A stretch of 64,000 nt of DNA from CALCCV01 sp964388665 (GCA_964388665.1 CAYMBJ010000002.1:65767-129766); one strand, 5' to 3'. Shown: positions 8,684-17,522, numbered from the stretch's first letter. The notes: generated by a model from the letters alone, not told the origin. Numbers and translations are program-made.

Positions 8684-9244
8684 ATGCAACACGTTAGCCC
8701 AGAGTTAATGAGGCCTTACGAAGTCGTGATTCTTTTAAATCCAGACACACCTTTAGAAGAGCAAAAAGAAATTTTCCGCAAAAATGCGTCGATTATTGAT
8801 TCCTTCAAAGGAAAAGTTCACACGCTGGAGACATGGGGAAAGCGCAACTTGGCCAATCCCATCGAAAAATTTAAAAAGGCGATCTATTTTCATTCGACAT
8901 TTGAATCCAATCCTCAAGCAATCACTGAGATTGAGCGAGTTTTGCGAATCAATGATCGTGTTTTTCGCTTTATGCACACTCGCCTAGACGAGCGCGTGTC
9001 GGTTCAAAAATTCAATGAAAACTTCAAAAAAGGTTTGCAGGAGAGTGCGACCAAAGAACGTGAGAGAGAAGCCAAAGCTCAAGCTCGACGAAGTGCTGCG
9101 CAATCATCCCCTCGCCACTCTGATGGCGACAGAGGCGATCGCGGTGATCGCGGTGATCGTGGCGACAGAGGCGATCGTGGTGATCGCGGCGATCGCGGCG
9201 ACAGAGGTGACCGCGGTGGCGGTGAGGGTAGAGACAATCGATAG
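8684..9244 (+). CDS. rpsF: 30S ribosomal protein bS6 with GDR-repeat tail
   Basis: Ribosomal protein bS6 of the small-subunit platform. The 186-aa form starts MQHVSPELMRPYEVVILL; AAGGA lies 7 nt upstream, while an upstream TTG frame opening at 8642 falls in the leader hairpin. Residues about 10-105 are the bS6 fold (RPYEVVILLN, HTLETWGKRNLANPI). The usual protein is 95-140 aa; here the tail continues with a basic linker and about nine GDR tripeptides (9129-9220), ending GEGRDNR. The tail is likely disordered and RNA-contacting (inference). It is followed 55 bp later by the YybS-like gene. Confidence 0.94.
   Translation: MQHVSPELMRPYEVVILLNPDTPLEEQKEIFRKNASIIDSFKGKVHTLETWGKRNLANPIEKFKKAIYFHSTFESNPQAITEIERVLRINDRVFRFMHTRLDERVSVQKFNENFKKGLQESATKEREREAKAQARRSAAQSSPRHSDGDRGDRGDRGDRGDRGDRGDRGDRGDRGDRGGGEGRDNR
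9129..9220 (+). repeat. 9-bp tandem repeat coding for (GDR)n in rpsF
   Basis: About nine to ten imperfect 9-bp units (GGC/T-GAT/C-CGC/T or AGA) in frame inside rpsF. Synonymous third positions vary between units, which suggests the peptide sequence is kept rather than being a fresh slippage product. Confidence 0.85.
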
Positions 9245-9299
9245 TTGTCACAGGAGCGAGCCTCAATCATTGAGGCGCTGAATAGGGAGAATAGGGCCA

Positions 9300-10208
9300 A
9301 TGACAGTGAAGGCATCAAAGAAAGGGCAGATTGCGCTGACCGCGGCATCGATCGTGATCACACCCCTATTTGGGGTGATCGCCAGCCCATTCATTCGAGT
9401 TCTACGAATGAATCTTGGCTTCGCTCTCTTTTGGGCCATCGGCATTGCATTGACCTATTTTGTAAGTCTCTTTACGAGCCCAACAGTTTCCATTTTGACA
9501 GCGTCACTGTGGATCACGATTGGCAGCACGACGGAAGCTGAATTGCGGGGGCTGAGAATTGCCTATGCAAGTATGGTGGGTTTGATTTCAGGTCTTGTGG
9601 TTTCAGGATATGGCATTTTTGCCGTGTTTTGGAGTCGCGGAATTACAACGCTTTCAGGTGCGGAGACATTTGTGACTGCTCAGCTACCTGAGATCGACAA
9701 AGTCTTGAAAATGAACGGCATTACTGCAAAGCAAGCACTTCTGCATCTCCCCTCGTCACTGGTGATTCTGTTGGCGTTAGGAGTCAGTCTTTCCTTTTTG
9801 CTGGAATCGCGAGTGAAGATGCTCTTTTCTTTAGAATCGATTCGATCTTCATTCCGTGGTGTGGAGTTTTTTAAGTACTTTAAGGTTCCTGATCTATTTA
9901 TTTGGCCAGCGCTCATTTCTATGTGCCTAATGGTCATCGACAGTGTTCCCGCTTCGCTTGCAGTGGTTGCCAGCAATCTTGTAAACATTGGGATTGCTCT
10001 GTACTTCATTCAAGGCTTGGCCGTCACTGAAGCTATTTTTAACAAATATAAAATTTCTAATTTAATGCGTGTTCTCATTTACATTTTAGTGATCACGCAG
10101 GCGTTCGTTTTTTTCAGTGTTCTAGGATTTGCAGATTTTTGGTTGGACATTCGCCAGAGACTTAAAAAACCTAACATGAAAGTAACGACTCAACATAAAG
10201 GTGGTTAA
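9300..10208 (+). CDS. YybS-like (DUF2232) multi-pass membrane protein
   Basis: Inner-membrane protein of 302 aa with about eight hydrophobic segments, resembling the DUF2232/YybS family, whose gene often sits next to rplI in Firmicutes and deltaproteobacteria-like genomes. The biochemical role is not established. Recognition rests on the topology, a long central loop followed by a helical C-terminal bundle (YIQGLAVTEA-type segment, here YFIQGLAVTEAIFNKY), and position between rpsF and rplI. The ATG is preceded by GGGAG at 14 nt and AGGG nearer. It takes the place where rpsR is commonly found. Confidence 0.7.
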   Translation: MTVKASKKGQIALTAASIVITPLFGVIASPFIRVLRMNLGFALFWAIGIALTYFVSLFTSPTVSILTASLWITIGSTTEAELRGLRIAYASMVGLISGLVVSGYGIFAVFWSRGITTLSGAETFVTAQLPEIDKVLKMNGITAKQALLHLPSSLVILLALGVSLSFLLESRVKMLFSLESIRSSFRGVEFFKYFKVPDLFIWPALISMCLMVIDSVPASLAVVASNLVNIGIALYFIQGLAVTEAIFNKYKISNLMRVLIYILVITQAFVFFSVLGFADFWLDIRQRLKKPNMKVTTQHKGG

Positions 10209-10210
10209 TC

Positions 10211-10654
10211 ATGAAAGTCATATTACAAAAAGACGTAAAAGATTTAGGAAAAGTTGGCGATGTCGTATCTGTATCTGCGGGTTTTGCAAGAAACTTGCTT
10301 TTTCCTCGCCAACTTGCATCCGAAGCAACAGAGCGCCGTGTGGAGGAGTTTGAGCACCTAAAACGTGTCTCTGAATTCAAAAAGAAAAAGGCCCATGAAG
10401 AACGACAGGAGATTGTTAAAAAGATCGCAGGTTTGACTCTCACCTTTAAACGTACAGCCGGCGAGGCCGATCGCCTCTTTGGTACTGTCACAACTGCTGA
10501 GATTGCAAAAGAGCTCACAGAACAGGGATTTGAAATCGATCGCAGAGACATTCACCTTGAAGAGCCGATCAAGATTCTTGGTCAGCACAAAGCGATTCTC
10601 AAGTACCCAGGTGGTCTCGAGGCGTCTTTACAAATTGCTGTTGAGCGGGAGTAG
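10211..10654 (+). CDS. rplI: 50S ribosomal protein bL9
   Basis: Large-subunit protein bL9, 147 aa, normal length. The N-terminal domain has the signature GDVVSVSAGFARNLLFPR, then the long connecting helix (EFKKKKAHEERQEIVKKI) and the C-terminal domain (GEADRLFGTVTTAEIAKEL). The ribosome site AAGGTGG lies in the last codons of the preceding gene, 2 bp upstream, so rpsF, the YybS-like gene and rplI form one unit. Confidence 0.98.
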   Translation: MKVILQKDVKDLGKVGDVVSVSAGFARNLLFPRQLASEATERRVEEFEHLKRVSEFKKKKAHEERQEIVKKIAGLTLTFKRTAGEADRLFGTVTTAEIAKELTEQGFEIDRRDIHLEEPIKILGQHKAILKYPGGLEASLQIAVERE

Positions 10655-10713
10655 CTGATATCTTCGTGACTCAATCGGTGGGCTTGCGTGGCCCACGCGG
10701 ATCAGATATCAAT

Positions 10714-10733
10714 GAGCCCATATACATGGGCTC
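10714..10733. terminator. Possible bidirectional terminator hairpin
   Basis: GAGCCCA (10714-10720) pairs with TGGGCTC (10727-10733) across a 6-nt loop, between the convergent rplI and the secreted-protein gene. A second stem GTGGGC/GCCCAC lies just upstream (about 10678-10696). Neither side has a T-run, so efficiency is doubtful. Confidence 0.4.
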
Positions 10734-10737
10734 TGAA

Positions 10738-11238
10738 TCAATTACCTTGAATCTTTACTAGGTTAAAACAACCTAACTCTTTAGTGGCCAGAGGCAAAAC
10801 GGCCATGGTTTTGATCGAGTTCTTAAAGAAGATAGCAACCCAAGCGCTGTCTTTAACATCGACTTGCAATTCATTTCGCCCATTCGTGCGAATCTCTTGT
10901 GAATTGATTCGTGTAGAAAGCGTGAAGCCATCGTTAAACCAGTGATCGCGTTTTTCATAAACACCACTGGCAACATCGATTGTTTCTACTGTGCGCGCGT
11001 ATTCAGTTTTTGGTGCCATTGCATCCATATCATTTTGAATTGCATCCCAGCTCTTGATAGTTCCTTCAACCTTAACGCTGACAATGTTATTGTAACTGTC
11101 GGACTCGACTATGACCGTACACTTGGAGGTTTCTTTGTCCCCCGCAGAGTACTTTGAAATCCCTTTGTACAACGTAATTCCCGCCAGTGCTTGGCTGCCT
11201 GCCAAAATAAATGCGAGAATTGCAAATGCGTGTTTCAT
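10738..11238 (-). CDS. Secreted protein of unknown function
   Basis: Protein of 166 aa not recognised as a known family. Residues 1-19 are a clear signal peptide (MKHAFAILAFILAGSQALA, cleavage near ALAG). The mature part is mostly beta strand by pattern and contains two cysteines (TSKCTVIVES and LGCFNLV) that could form a disulfide in the periplasm. A strong ribosome site GGGAGGGG lies 5 nt before ATG. It is downstream of dnaB on the same strand, with 175 bp between them, and probably has its own promoter. Confidence 0.75.
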   Translation of the reverse strand: MKHAFAILAFILAGSQALAGITLYKGISKYSAGDKETSKCTVIVESDSYNNIVSVKVEGTIKSWDAIQNDMDAMAPKTEYARTVETIDVASGVYEKRDHWFNDGFTLSTRINSQEIRTNGRNELQVDVKDSAWVAIFFKNSIKTMAVLPLATKELGCFNLVKIQGN

Positions 11239-11413
11239 AAAATCCCCTCCCTTTAGAGACCGTCGCAGAGAGTCTCTGCTTCGTTCACTATCTATCGCAT
11301 AGCTTAAATGATGCTGCTACTGTCAGTTTTCTGACATGTGAATTTTATAAATCGATGCCGTGAATGGGCACCGTTGGCATGGCAAAAGAAAGAGTTGTTG
11401 AAAGCACTAGCTA

Positions 11414-12877
11414 CTAGCTACTAGCTCCTGGAGCAAAATTACGGGGTTTGCCGCCACCTTTTTGTGATGTCCCCGGCCCTCCAGACGAAGACGGTGGAGG
11501 TTGCGAAATTGCCTGCGGAGGAATTTGTGGCGCTGATTGTGACCCTGAATAATGTTCAGGGTCCGCATCACGAAAGCGATTGTATTTGGCTTCAAATTTT
11601 AATTTTACTGTTCCGGTGGGACCATTTCGTTGCTTACCGATAATGACTTCGGCCGCCCCCTGCTTTTCAGGATCATCTTTATCATAATACTCATCCCTAT
11701 AGAGCATCATGATCACGTCAGCGTCTTGTTCGATGGATCCTGATTCACGAAGGTCAGAAAGCATGGGTCTTCTGTCAGAGCGACTCTCAACCGAACGGTT
11801 CAACTGGGCCAAAGCAATTACGGGGATATTCATTTCTTTGGCAATCATTTTGAGGCTCTTTGAAATTTCCGAGACTGCCCGTTCGCGCGATTCGACTTTT
11901 TGTTTTAAGTCCATTAGCTGGAGGTAATCGATCATAATACAATCCAAGCCGTGTTTTGCTTTCAACCGGCGGCAGCGAGCGCGAATCTCAAATGGGCTGA
12001 GTCCCGCAGAATCATCAATGTACAGCGGTGCTTCCGCCAATATTGAGGCCGAGTGAATCAATTTTGGCCACAGGGCATCTTGGATCCTACCTGTTCGAAG
12101 ATCTGACATAGAAACTTTGGCTTCAGAGGATAAAATCCTTTGCATCAATGAGACTTTGCCCATCTCCAGCGAAAAAAAGGCGACCGTTTTTTTCTGTCGC
12201 AATGAGACGTGCTCAGCCAAGTTCAGTGCAAATGCTGTCTTTCCCATCGAGGGACGAGCGGCAATGATGGTGAGCTCGCCACCGTGCATACCGGCCGTCA
12301 TTTTGTCCAATTCGCGAAATCCGGTAGCAAGGCCAGTGATGTCCGCTTTGCGCTGATAGCGCTCTTCGAGCTGTTGGATGGCCTCTTTGATGATATCCAT
12401 TGATCCCGAGAGGCCACTTGTTTTTCCGGATTCACTCAGCTTAAAAATTTCGCCTTCAGCAAAATCAATCAGCTCTTCAACGCTGGGGAAATCCTGACTA
12501 TAGGCCTTCTCAATAATGTGCGTCGTCGCTTGAATCAATCTTCGCGACATCGACTTGTCTTTTACGATCTGGGCATGATCACCGATATTTGCAGATGTGA
12601 AAGATTTATCAAAGAGGCTGACGAGGTAATCGTATCCCCCGATTTCAAACAGCAAGCTTTTTGCCTGTAGATGATTGGTAATGGTTACAATATCGACGGC
12701 CTGACCCTTAGCGTGAAGCTCTTTGATGGCATCAAACAACTTTTGATTGGCGGGCACATAAAAGTCTTGGCCCGAGAGCAGGTCAGTCACTTCGTCCAAA
12801 GCATCCTTATCGATGAGAAGTCCACCGAGTATCGCCTGTTCGGCTTCTGTATTGCTTGGAGGTAATTTTGCAGCCAT
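11414..12877 (-). CDS. dnaB: Replicative DNA helicase
   Basis: Hexameric 5'-3' helicase of the replication fork, 487 aa. The N-terminal domain (PPSNTEAEQAILGGLLID) binds primase; the RecA-like motor has Walker A ARPSMGKT at 207-214, Walker B-type DCIMIDYLQLM, and the C-terminal motifs LAQLNRSVESR and DLRESGSIEQDAD. After the usual end (KLKFEAKYNRFRD) there is a Pro/Ser/Gly-rich tail of about 45 residues, likely disordered. GAGGG precedes the ATG. A terminator after fis separates it from the upstream genes on the same strand. Confidence 0.97.
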   Translation of the reverse strand: MAAKLPPSNTEAEQAILGGLLIDKDALDEVTDLLSGQDFYVPANQKLFDAIKELHAKGQAVDIVTITNHLQAKSLLFEIGGYDYLVSLFDKSFTSANIGDHAQIVKDKSMSRRLIQATTHIIEKAYSQDFPSVEELIDFAEGEIFKLSESGKTSGLSGSMDIIKEAIQQLEERYQRKADITGLATGFRELDKMTAGMHGGELTIIAARPSMGKTAFALNLAEHVSLRQKKTVAFFSLEMGKVSLMQRILSSEAKVSMSDLRTGRIQDALWPKLIHSASILAEAPLYIDDSAGLSPFEIRARCRRLKAKHGLDCIMIDYLQLMDLKQKVESRERAVSEISKSLKMIAKEMNIPVIALAQLNRSVESRSDRRPMLSDLRESGSIEQDADVIMMLYRDEYYDKDDPEKQGAAEVIIGKQRNGPTGTVKLKFEAKYNRFRDADPEHYSGSQSAPQIPPQAISQPPPSSSGGPGTSQKGGGKPRNFAPGASS

Positions 12878-12980
12878 AGACCCTCTAGTTTGCCAAATTT
12901 TAGCGGTTCAAACAAGCATTTCCCGAGGCTGCTGTCGGCCTCATTCGAGATAGGACCAAAACGAAGTTTTTTAGAAAATA

Positions 12981-13010
12981 AAAAAGCGAGCGTTCAAACA
13001 CGCTCGCTTT
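12981..13010 (-). terminator. Rho-independent terminator after fis
   Basis: An 11-bp perfect stem AAAGCGAGCGT/ACGCTCGCTTT (12983-12993 with 13000-13010), 6-nt loop, followed on the minus strand by a run of T. It ends the leftward queE-fis unit before dnaB. Confidence 0.88.
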
Positions 13011-13075
13011 CAATAAAAGGTCATTTTAGAATATATAAACCCAACGCGATTGGGTATAAATTCAGTTCTAAAAAA

Positions 13076-13393
13076 CTATGAGTTCAACTCAATCGTATTG
13101 GCCTTTTTTACGCGAATTTTATAATTGTCGATCTTCTTCTTGAGGGTATTGCGATTAATACCCAGCATCAAAGCTGTTTTGACCTGATTGCCATTGTAGG
13201 CAGCCAAGGCGAGCTCGAGCAAAGGCTTTTCAACTTGTTCAATAACGACATTATATAAGCCGTTAAGATCAATATTTTCGTCCTTTTGCTGTTGGAAAAG
13301 AACTTCCAACTTACTCTTCACTAACTTCTCCAAACTTACAGATTGAAGGTTAGCAACAAACAGGTGATCTGAATTGTTCAAATTAGGTGTCAT
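13076..13393 (-). CDS. fis: Fis-family nucleoid/regulatory DNA-binding protein
   Basis: Small DNA-binding protein of 105 aa. The C-terminal half (about 50-100) is a Fis domain with the helix-turn-helix ALAAYNGNQVKTALMLGINRNTLKKKI, very close in pattern to gammaproteobacterial Fis ([21 protein letters not shown]). The N-terminal half differs. The ATG at 13393 is preferred over the TTG just upstream because GGGAG lies 7 nt before it. It follows queE by 36 bp and ends in a strong terminator. It likely bends DNA as a nucleoid protein or local regulator, alongside the histone encoded at 26578. Confidence 0.88.
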   Translation of the reverse strand: MTPNLNNSDHLFVANLQSVSLEKLVKSKLEVLFQQQKDENIDLNGLYNVVIEQVEKPLLELALAAYNGNQVKTALMLGINRNTLKKKIDNYKIRVKKANTIELNS

Positions 13394-13429
13394 CAATTTT
13401 CTCCCACTACCAAGAATTGTGATTGGTTT

Positions 13430-14068
13430 TTAAACTCCACGTTGTTCGGGACTCCAAATATACTTATGCTGCTGCAATTGCAACCTTGCAGAGAGTTTTT
13501 TTTGCAATATTTTTTCAGCAAGCCATTTTTCCCCAATAACGCCAAAACTCGGGCTGAATAACACGATATGTTTTTCAAACAAATCATGTTGACGGCAAAA
13601 AGCTTCTGACCATTCGAAATCGCGGTCAGAGCAAATCACGAACTTAAATTCAGTTTTTGGGTCGATATTGGCTAAATTGGCAGAAATGAAACTGTCGGCC
13701 TCTCCTGAATCAGGGGTTTTTACGTCTAAGATGACCTTGACGGCGCTGGGGACCCTGTCAATAGGAAGATTACCGCTCGTTTCCAATGAGACGTGATAGC
13801 CGCGACTCACGAGCTGAGACATGAGCTCTGGCGCATCGGACTGGAGCAATGGCTCTCCCCCAGTTACACAGACATATTTGGCGCCAAAGGCATCTATGGC
13901 ATCCAAAAGTTCGCTCATTGCATAAGGTGTTCCCCCGGCATAGGAGTATTTGGTATCGCAGTAAGAGCAGCGCAAGTGGCAGCCGGTGGTGCGCACGAAG
14001 ACAGTGGGATTTCCGGCCCATGTACTTTCGCCCTGGATGCTATAAAAAATTTCGCTAATTTTTATCAT
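13430..14068 (-). CDS. queE: 7-carboxy-7-deazaguanine synthase
   Basis: Radical-SAM enzyme that converts 6-carboxytetrahydropterin to 7-carboxy-7-deazaguanine in queuosine and 7-deazaguanine synthesis. It has 212 aa. Family features are the N-terminal EIFYSIQGESTWAG, the [4Fe-4S] ligands Cys30, Cys34 and Cys37 in CHLRCSYCDTKY, and the GGEPLLQ segment. No ribosome site is visible before the ATG. It is divergent from ftsK; queC, queD and queF are not in the window. Confidence 0.93.
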   Translation of the reverse strand: MIKISEIFYSIQGESTWAGNPTVFVRTTGCHLRCSYCDTKYSYAGGTPYAMSELLDAIDAFGAKYVCVTGGEPLLQSDAPELMSQLVSRGYHVSLETSGNLPIDRVPSAVKVILDVKTPDSGEADSFISANLANIDPKTEFKFVICSDRDFEWSEAFCRQHDLFEKHIVLFSPSFGVIGEKWLAEKILQKKLSARLQLQQHKYIWSPEQRGV

Positions 14069-14174
14069 AAATATATCACAACAGACTTTTGTCGATCCTC
14101 GCTAACATGATCTAAGGTCAAGGTCATTCAGTAATTGATATCTATTAGAATGTGAATAGGGTTAAAGTCATATT

Positions 14175-16574
14175 GTGGATACAGAAAAAAAGCGCTTTCC
14201 TCAAGAAATCAAATATATATGTGGTATATCCATTTGTCTTTTCATCGCCTTGTCTCTGGCGACCTATGATCCCCTTGATCCCTCGCTCAACTCGATAGGA
14301 GTTAGACATCAGGCCAATAATTTTGGTGGCCTTGTGGGCTCTTTCTTGGCGGATCTGCTGTATCAAGGCTTTGGCTTGGGATCTTGGTACTTGGTCTTTT
14401 TAATTATCGCGCCAATTGCACACCTTGTATTTTCTTCAAACAAGCAGAGTACAAAGGTCTCCTGGCTCTTGCATTTTGGCTTTTTACTCAATCTATCGGC
14501 ACTGATCAGCATCTATTTCTCTGATACTCGGTTGTTCAACTCGCAGATCACTCCGGGCGGCACCGTGGGGATGCTCCTGAGCAAGAGCCTATTGAGCAGC
14601 TTGAATACAGGAGGACTGCAGTTGCTGCTGTGGACCGGTCTGTTGATTCAGTTTCTGGTGATCACCAAGCTATCGGTTCAGGAAATTTTTTTAAAGACCC
14701 AGCAAAAGGGTTTGCCTCAGCGAGCAGTGCGTGGTCTGAGCGGACTGCTGTTGCGATGGAGCTCTCAGCTAGTACTAAAAATTCGGACAGACATTCAGAA
14801 GATGGTGCAGCGACCAAAAAAGCTATTTGTGCGGGCCAAATCAAGATCCACCACATCGGTGCCCGGAACCTTTCTACCCCTGGAGGACCCACAAAGAGCT
14901 GGGCCAGCGGCGCAGGCGGAAGAAGAAACTGAGGTGCTTTCCTTTGGCAAAGAAGCGTCAATACCAGACAATTACGCCGTTGATTCTAGTTATCTGAATG
15001 AGGAAGGCTCCTCAGGTGGCAAGCGCAGGATCATCAAACCCATAGCCACTCCCAAACGAATTGCCAATTGGGTGATGCCAAAGATTGATTTATTAGAAGA
15101 CCCGCCCTTTACAAGAGTTCGCGTGGATGAACGTGAGATTCGGCGCAAAGGTGAGTTGCTGCTGGACAAGCTCAAGCAGTTTGGCGTTGGTGGTACCATC
15201 GTGGCCGCCAAGCCAGGTCCAGCAGTCACCATGTATGAATTGAAACCCAATGCAGATGTCAAAATCAGTAAAATTACTGAACTCGCAGATGATTTAGCTC
15301 TGGCGCTTAGCAGTGAGTCTCTGCGCATAGTTGCACCCATTCCCGGTCGTGATGTCGTGGGAGTTGAGACATCCAACTCCCAGCGCGAGACGGTATTTTT
15401 AAAAGATATCTTGGGCGAGAAGTCATTCTGGAGCGATGAAATGAAACTTCCATTGGCTTTAGGCAAACAAGCCAATGGTGATAATCGGATTGTCGACTTA
15501 AGAAAAATGCCACATCTGTTGGTGGCGGGAACCACTGGCTCAGGAAAGTCTGTATTTACTGTGGCTGCCATCACGGGGCTTCTCTTAAAGCACTCACCAA
15601 AAACCTTAAAATTGATTCTCATTGATCCTAAACAAGTCGATTTGGCCGCCTTCTCTGAGGTGCCACACTTGATTTCACCAACAGTGACCGATCCCAAAAA
15701 AGCCGTGGGAATTTTACGTTGGGCCGTTCGTGAAATGGAAAAGCGCTATCGATCAATGAAAAAGTTTTCAGCAAGAGGCCTAGAGGCCTTTAACGAAACT
15801 GTAGAAAACTTATCGCCAGACGAAATCGAAGCACACACACAAGAGTCCACAGAACTTGGACCCCAACATGACTACTATTTTCAACCACAACCCTACATAG
15901 TCATAGTTTGCGAAGAATTTGGCGATTTGATGGCGGTTGATAAACAAAATGTCGAACAAAATGTGGTGCGGCTGGCACAGATGGCAAGAGCTTGCGGAAT
16001 CCATCTCTTATTAGCAATGCAATCGCCACGAAAAGAAGTTGTGACTGGATTGATTAAAACCAACATTCCGGGTCGCATCAGTTTTAAAGTGGCCTCCAAA
16101 ATGGATTCGCGAATCATTTTGGACGAAATGGGCGCTGAAAGATTGCTAGCTCAAGGGGATATGCTGTTTCTGTCACCCGGATTTTCTAAGCCCATGCGCC
16201 ATCATGGTCCTTTCCTAAAAGAGTCAGAGATTCAAGCGGTCGCCGAGTTTTGGAGTGACCAAGGTGGACCCGATTTTGATCCGTTGGCGCAGAAAATTGT
16301 TGAAGGCCGTGATGCTGGCGATTCAGCAGCCGGTGACGGAGCGCTCGCTGCATTTGAAATGGAAGAGAGCGAACATGACGAAAAGTACGATGAGATTTTG
16401 GCATGGACAGCCGAACTCAAAGAGGTCAGCGCTTCTTTAATTCAAAGACGCTTTCGTCTTGGTTACCCGCGCGCCGCCCGACTCATAGAAATTTTCGAAA
16501 AAGAGGGCGTTGTTGGCCCAGCCAATGGGAGCAAGCCGCGGTTGGTGCTTGTCCAATCCCACCGCGACCTCTAG
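14175..16574 (+). CDS. ftsK: DNA translocase FtsK/SpoIIIE
   Basis: Membrane-anchored DNA pump that clears chromosome DNA from the septum and activates dimer resolution. It has 799 aa. About residues 12-190 hold four to five membrane helices; a short linker follows, then the alpha/beta motor with Walker A GTTGSGKS at 453-460 and Walker B LILIDPKQVDL. The C-terminal gamma winged helix (about 735-799, ASLIQRRFRLGYPRAARLIE) reads KOPS-type polarity sequences. The start is GTG with a weak AGGG upstream. The C-terminal end overlaps an inverted-repeat element (16574-16699). Confidence 0.96.
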   Translation: MDTEKKRFPQEIKYICGISICLFIALSLATYDPLDPSLNSIGVRHQANNFGGLVGSFLADLLYQGFGLGSWYLVFLIIAPIAHLVFSSNKQSTKVSWLLHFGFLLNLSALISIYFSDTRLFNSQITPGGTVGMLLSKSLLSSLNTGGLQLLLWTGLLIQFLVITKLSVQEIFLKTQQKGLPQRAVRGLSGLLLRWSSQLVLKIRTDIQKMVQRPKKLFVRAKSRSTTSVPGTFLPLEDPQRAGPAAQAEEETEVLSFGKEASIPDNYAVDSSYLNEEGSSGGKRRIIKPIATPKRIANWVMPKIDLLEDPPFTRVRVDEREIRRKGELLLDKLKQFGVGGTIVAAKPGPAVTMYELKPNADVKISKITELADDLALALSSESLRIVAPIPGRDVVGVETSNSQRETVFLKDILGEKSFWSDEMKLPLALGKQANGDNRIVDLRKMPHLLVAGTTGSGKSVFTVAAITGLLLKHSPKTLKLILIDPKQVDLAAFSEVPHLISPTVTDPKKAVGILRWAVREMEKRYRSMKKFSARGLEAFNETVENLSPDEIEAHTQESTELGPQHDYYFQPQPYIVIVCEEFGDLMAVDKQNVEQNVVRLAQMARACGIHLLLAMQSPRKEVVTGLIKTNIPGRISFKVASKMDSRIILDEMGAERLLAQGDMLFLSPGFSKPMRHHGPFLKESEIQAVAEFWSDQGGPDFDPLAQKIVEGRDAGDSAAGDGALAAFEMEESEHDEKYDEILAWTAELKEVSASLIQRRFRLGYPRAARLIEIFEKEGVVGPANGSKPRLVLVQSHRDL

Positions 16575-16699
16575 TACCAATTTCGATTCAAGTTGATACC
16601 GTCGTTGGCTTCGACCATCGACGCCTGCGACGTGCCAGGAGCACGCCTCGGCGTCTCCGGCCTTGCCGCCTTGGTCTCAACTTGACTTGAAATTGGTAC
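16574..16699. repeat. Long imperfect inverted-repeat hairpin element after ftsK
   Basis: Left arm 16574-16600 and right arm 16673-16699 are 27-bp near-perfect complements (about four mismatches). Inside are two more nested stems, GACGCC/GGCGTC (16620-16625 and 16650-16655) and CGTGC/GCACG (16631-16635 and 16641-16645). The interior is much richer in G+C than the flanks. The left arm starts at the last base of the ftsK stop codon. Two degenerate partial copies of the arm follow at about 16706-16726 and 16738-16756. It fits a REP/BIME-like or miniature mobile element; identity is unknown. Confidence 0.7.
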
Positions 16700-16902
16700 A
16701 GCAAACAATTTGAATTAAGTTGATATTGGTACTTGGAAAATTTCGATTTGAGCTTAGGCTGTCGTTAGTGGTGCAATGCATCGCTATTGTGATCTCAATG
16801 TTATATGATGAAATTCCAATGATGACTCATTGAGACGATAGGCGAGTCTTGACTCTCTGAAATGATCAATTGCTTAATAAGAGAAATCATTAAGGAGGAT
16901 CG
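16700..16902. other. Intergenic region before the 16903 gene
   Basis: AT-rich spacer containing degenerate repeat-arm copies at its left end and, near 16880-16902, a purine-rich ribosome site AAGGAGGATCG. No open frame with a start and ribosome site is seen. A promoter must lie here, but no convincing -35/-10 pair could be chosen. Confidence 0.5.
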
Positions 16903-17469
16903 ATGAAAAAATTATTTTTCGCAATGGTACTGTGCCTAGGAACTAAAGCAGTCGCAATGGATGCAACTCAAGCTGTTCTAGAGATCAACAAATCAACGGC
17001 CATGACAATGACTCGCACCATGCTTGTCGATTGGAAAGTTGGCGACTCAACGACACACGATCTAAAAATGGGCTTCATTAAGGGTACTATGGTCATGAAT
17101 GTGACTGAAGTGTCTGATGAGGGCATTTGGCTCGAGCAGCTGATGGATCTTGGAGCTTTTGGAAAACAGAACTCACAGATTTTGGTGGATCCAGCGACAG
17201 GCGAAATAAAAAAGATCATCGTAAATGGCCAGGAGCAGCAAATTCCTGAAAACAATACTGAAATTGTTGAAACAGCCGAAGAGACGATCACGGTTCCTGC
17301 TGGAACTTTTGATACCATCTACGTAAAAATGAAGGACACCAAAACTGGTGATATCTCTCATGCATGGATCAATCTTGAATCTGTTCCTGTAACAGGAATG
17401 GTCAAGACGAAGCAGCCGACTCAATTTGGCGAAGCCGTTTTGGAGCTTCTCTCTTTTATTAAAAAATAG
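16903..17469 (+). CDS. Periplasmic protein of unknown function
   Basis: Protein of 188 aa, not recognised. Residues 1-18 are a signal peptide (MKKLFFAMVLCLGTKAVA). The mature part has a beta-rich pattern like outer-membrane-associated lipid or polymer-binding families (FIKGTMVMNVTEVSDEGIWLEQ; ETITVPAGTFDTIYVKMKD), reminiscent of DUF3108-type periplasmic proteins, but that link is weak. It has an ideal ribosome site (AAGGAGG) and its own terminator, so it is probably a well expressed single gene. Confidence 0.75.
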   Translation: MKKLFFAMVLCLGTKAVAMDATQAVLEINKSTAMTMTRTMLVDWKVGDSTTHDLKMGFIKGTMVMNVTEVSDEGIWLEQLMDLGAFGKQNSQILVDPATGEIKKIIVNGQEQQIPENNTEIVETAEETITVPAGTFDTIYVKMKDTKTGDISHAWINLESVPVTGMVKTKQPTQFGEAVLELLSFIKK

Positions 17470-17522
17470 TTTAAAAGATCAATTTCTGCGGTCGTAATGA
17501 CTGTAGCTCTTCGTTTTTTTTT

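Noticed and set aside
9079..9348. Minus-strand open frame with SPRSPRSP repeats
   Set aside because: It is the antisense shadow of the GDR-coding repeats in rpsF and has no ribosome site.
14990..15697. 235-codon minus-strand open frame inside ftsK
   Set aside because: It is the antisense of the conserved FtsK motor domain; low complexity in Ser/Pro is typical of such shadows.
16603..16672. A gene in the GC-rich core after ftsK
   Set aside because: The open frames through it are explained by the palindromic sequence; no start with a ribosome site exists.
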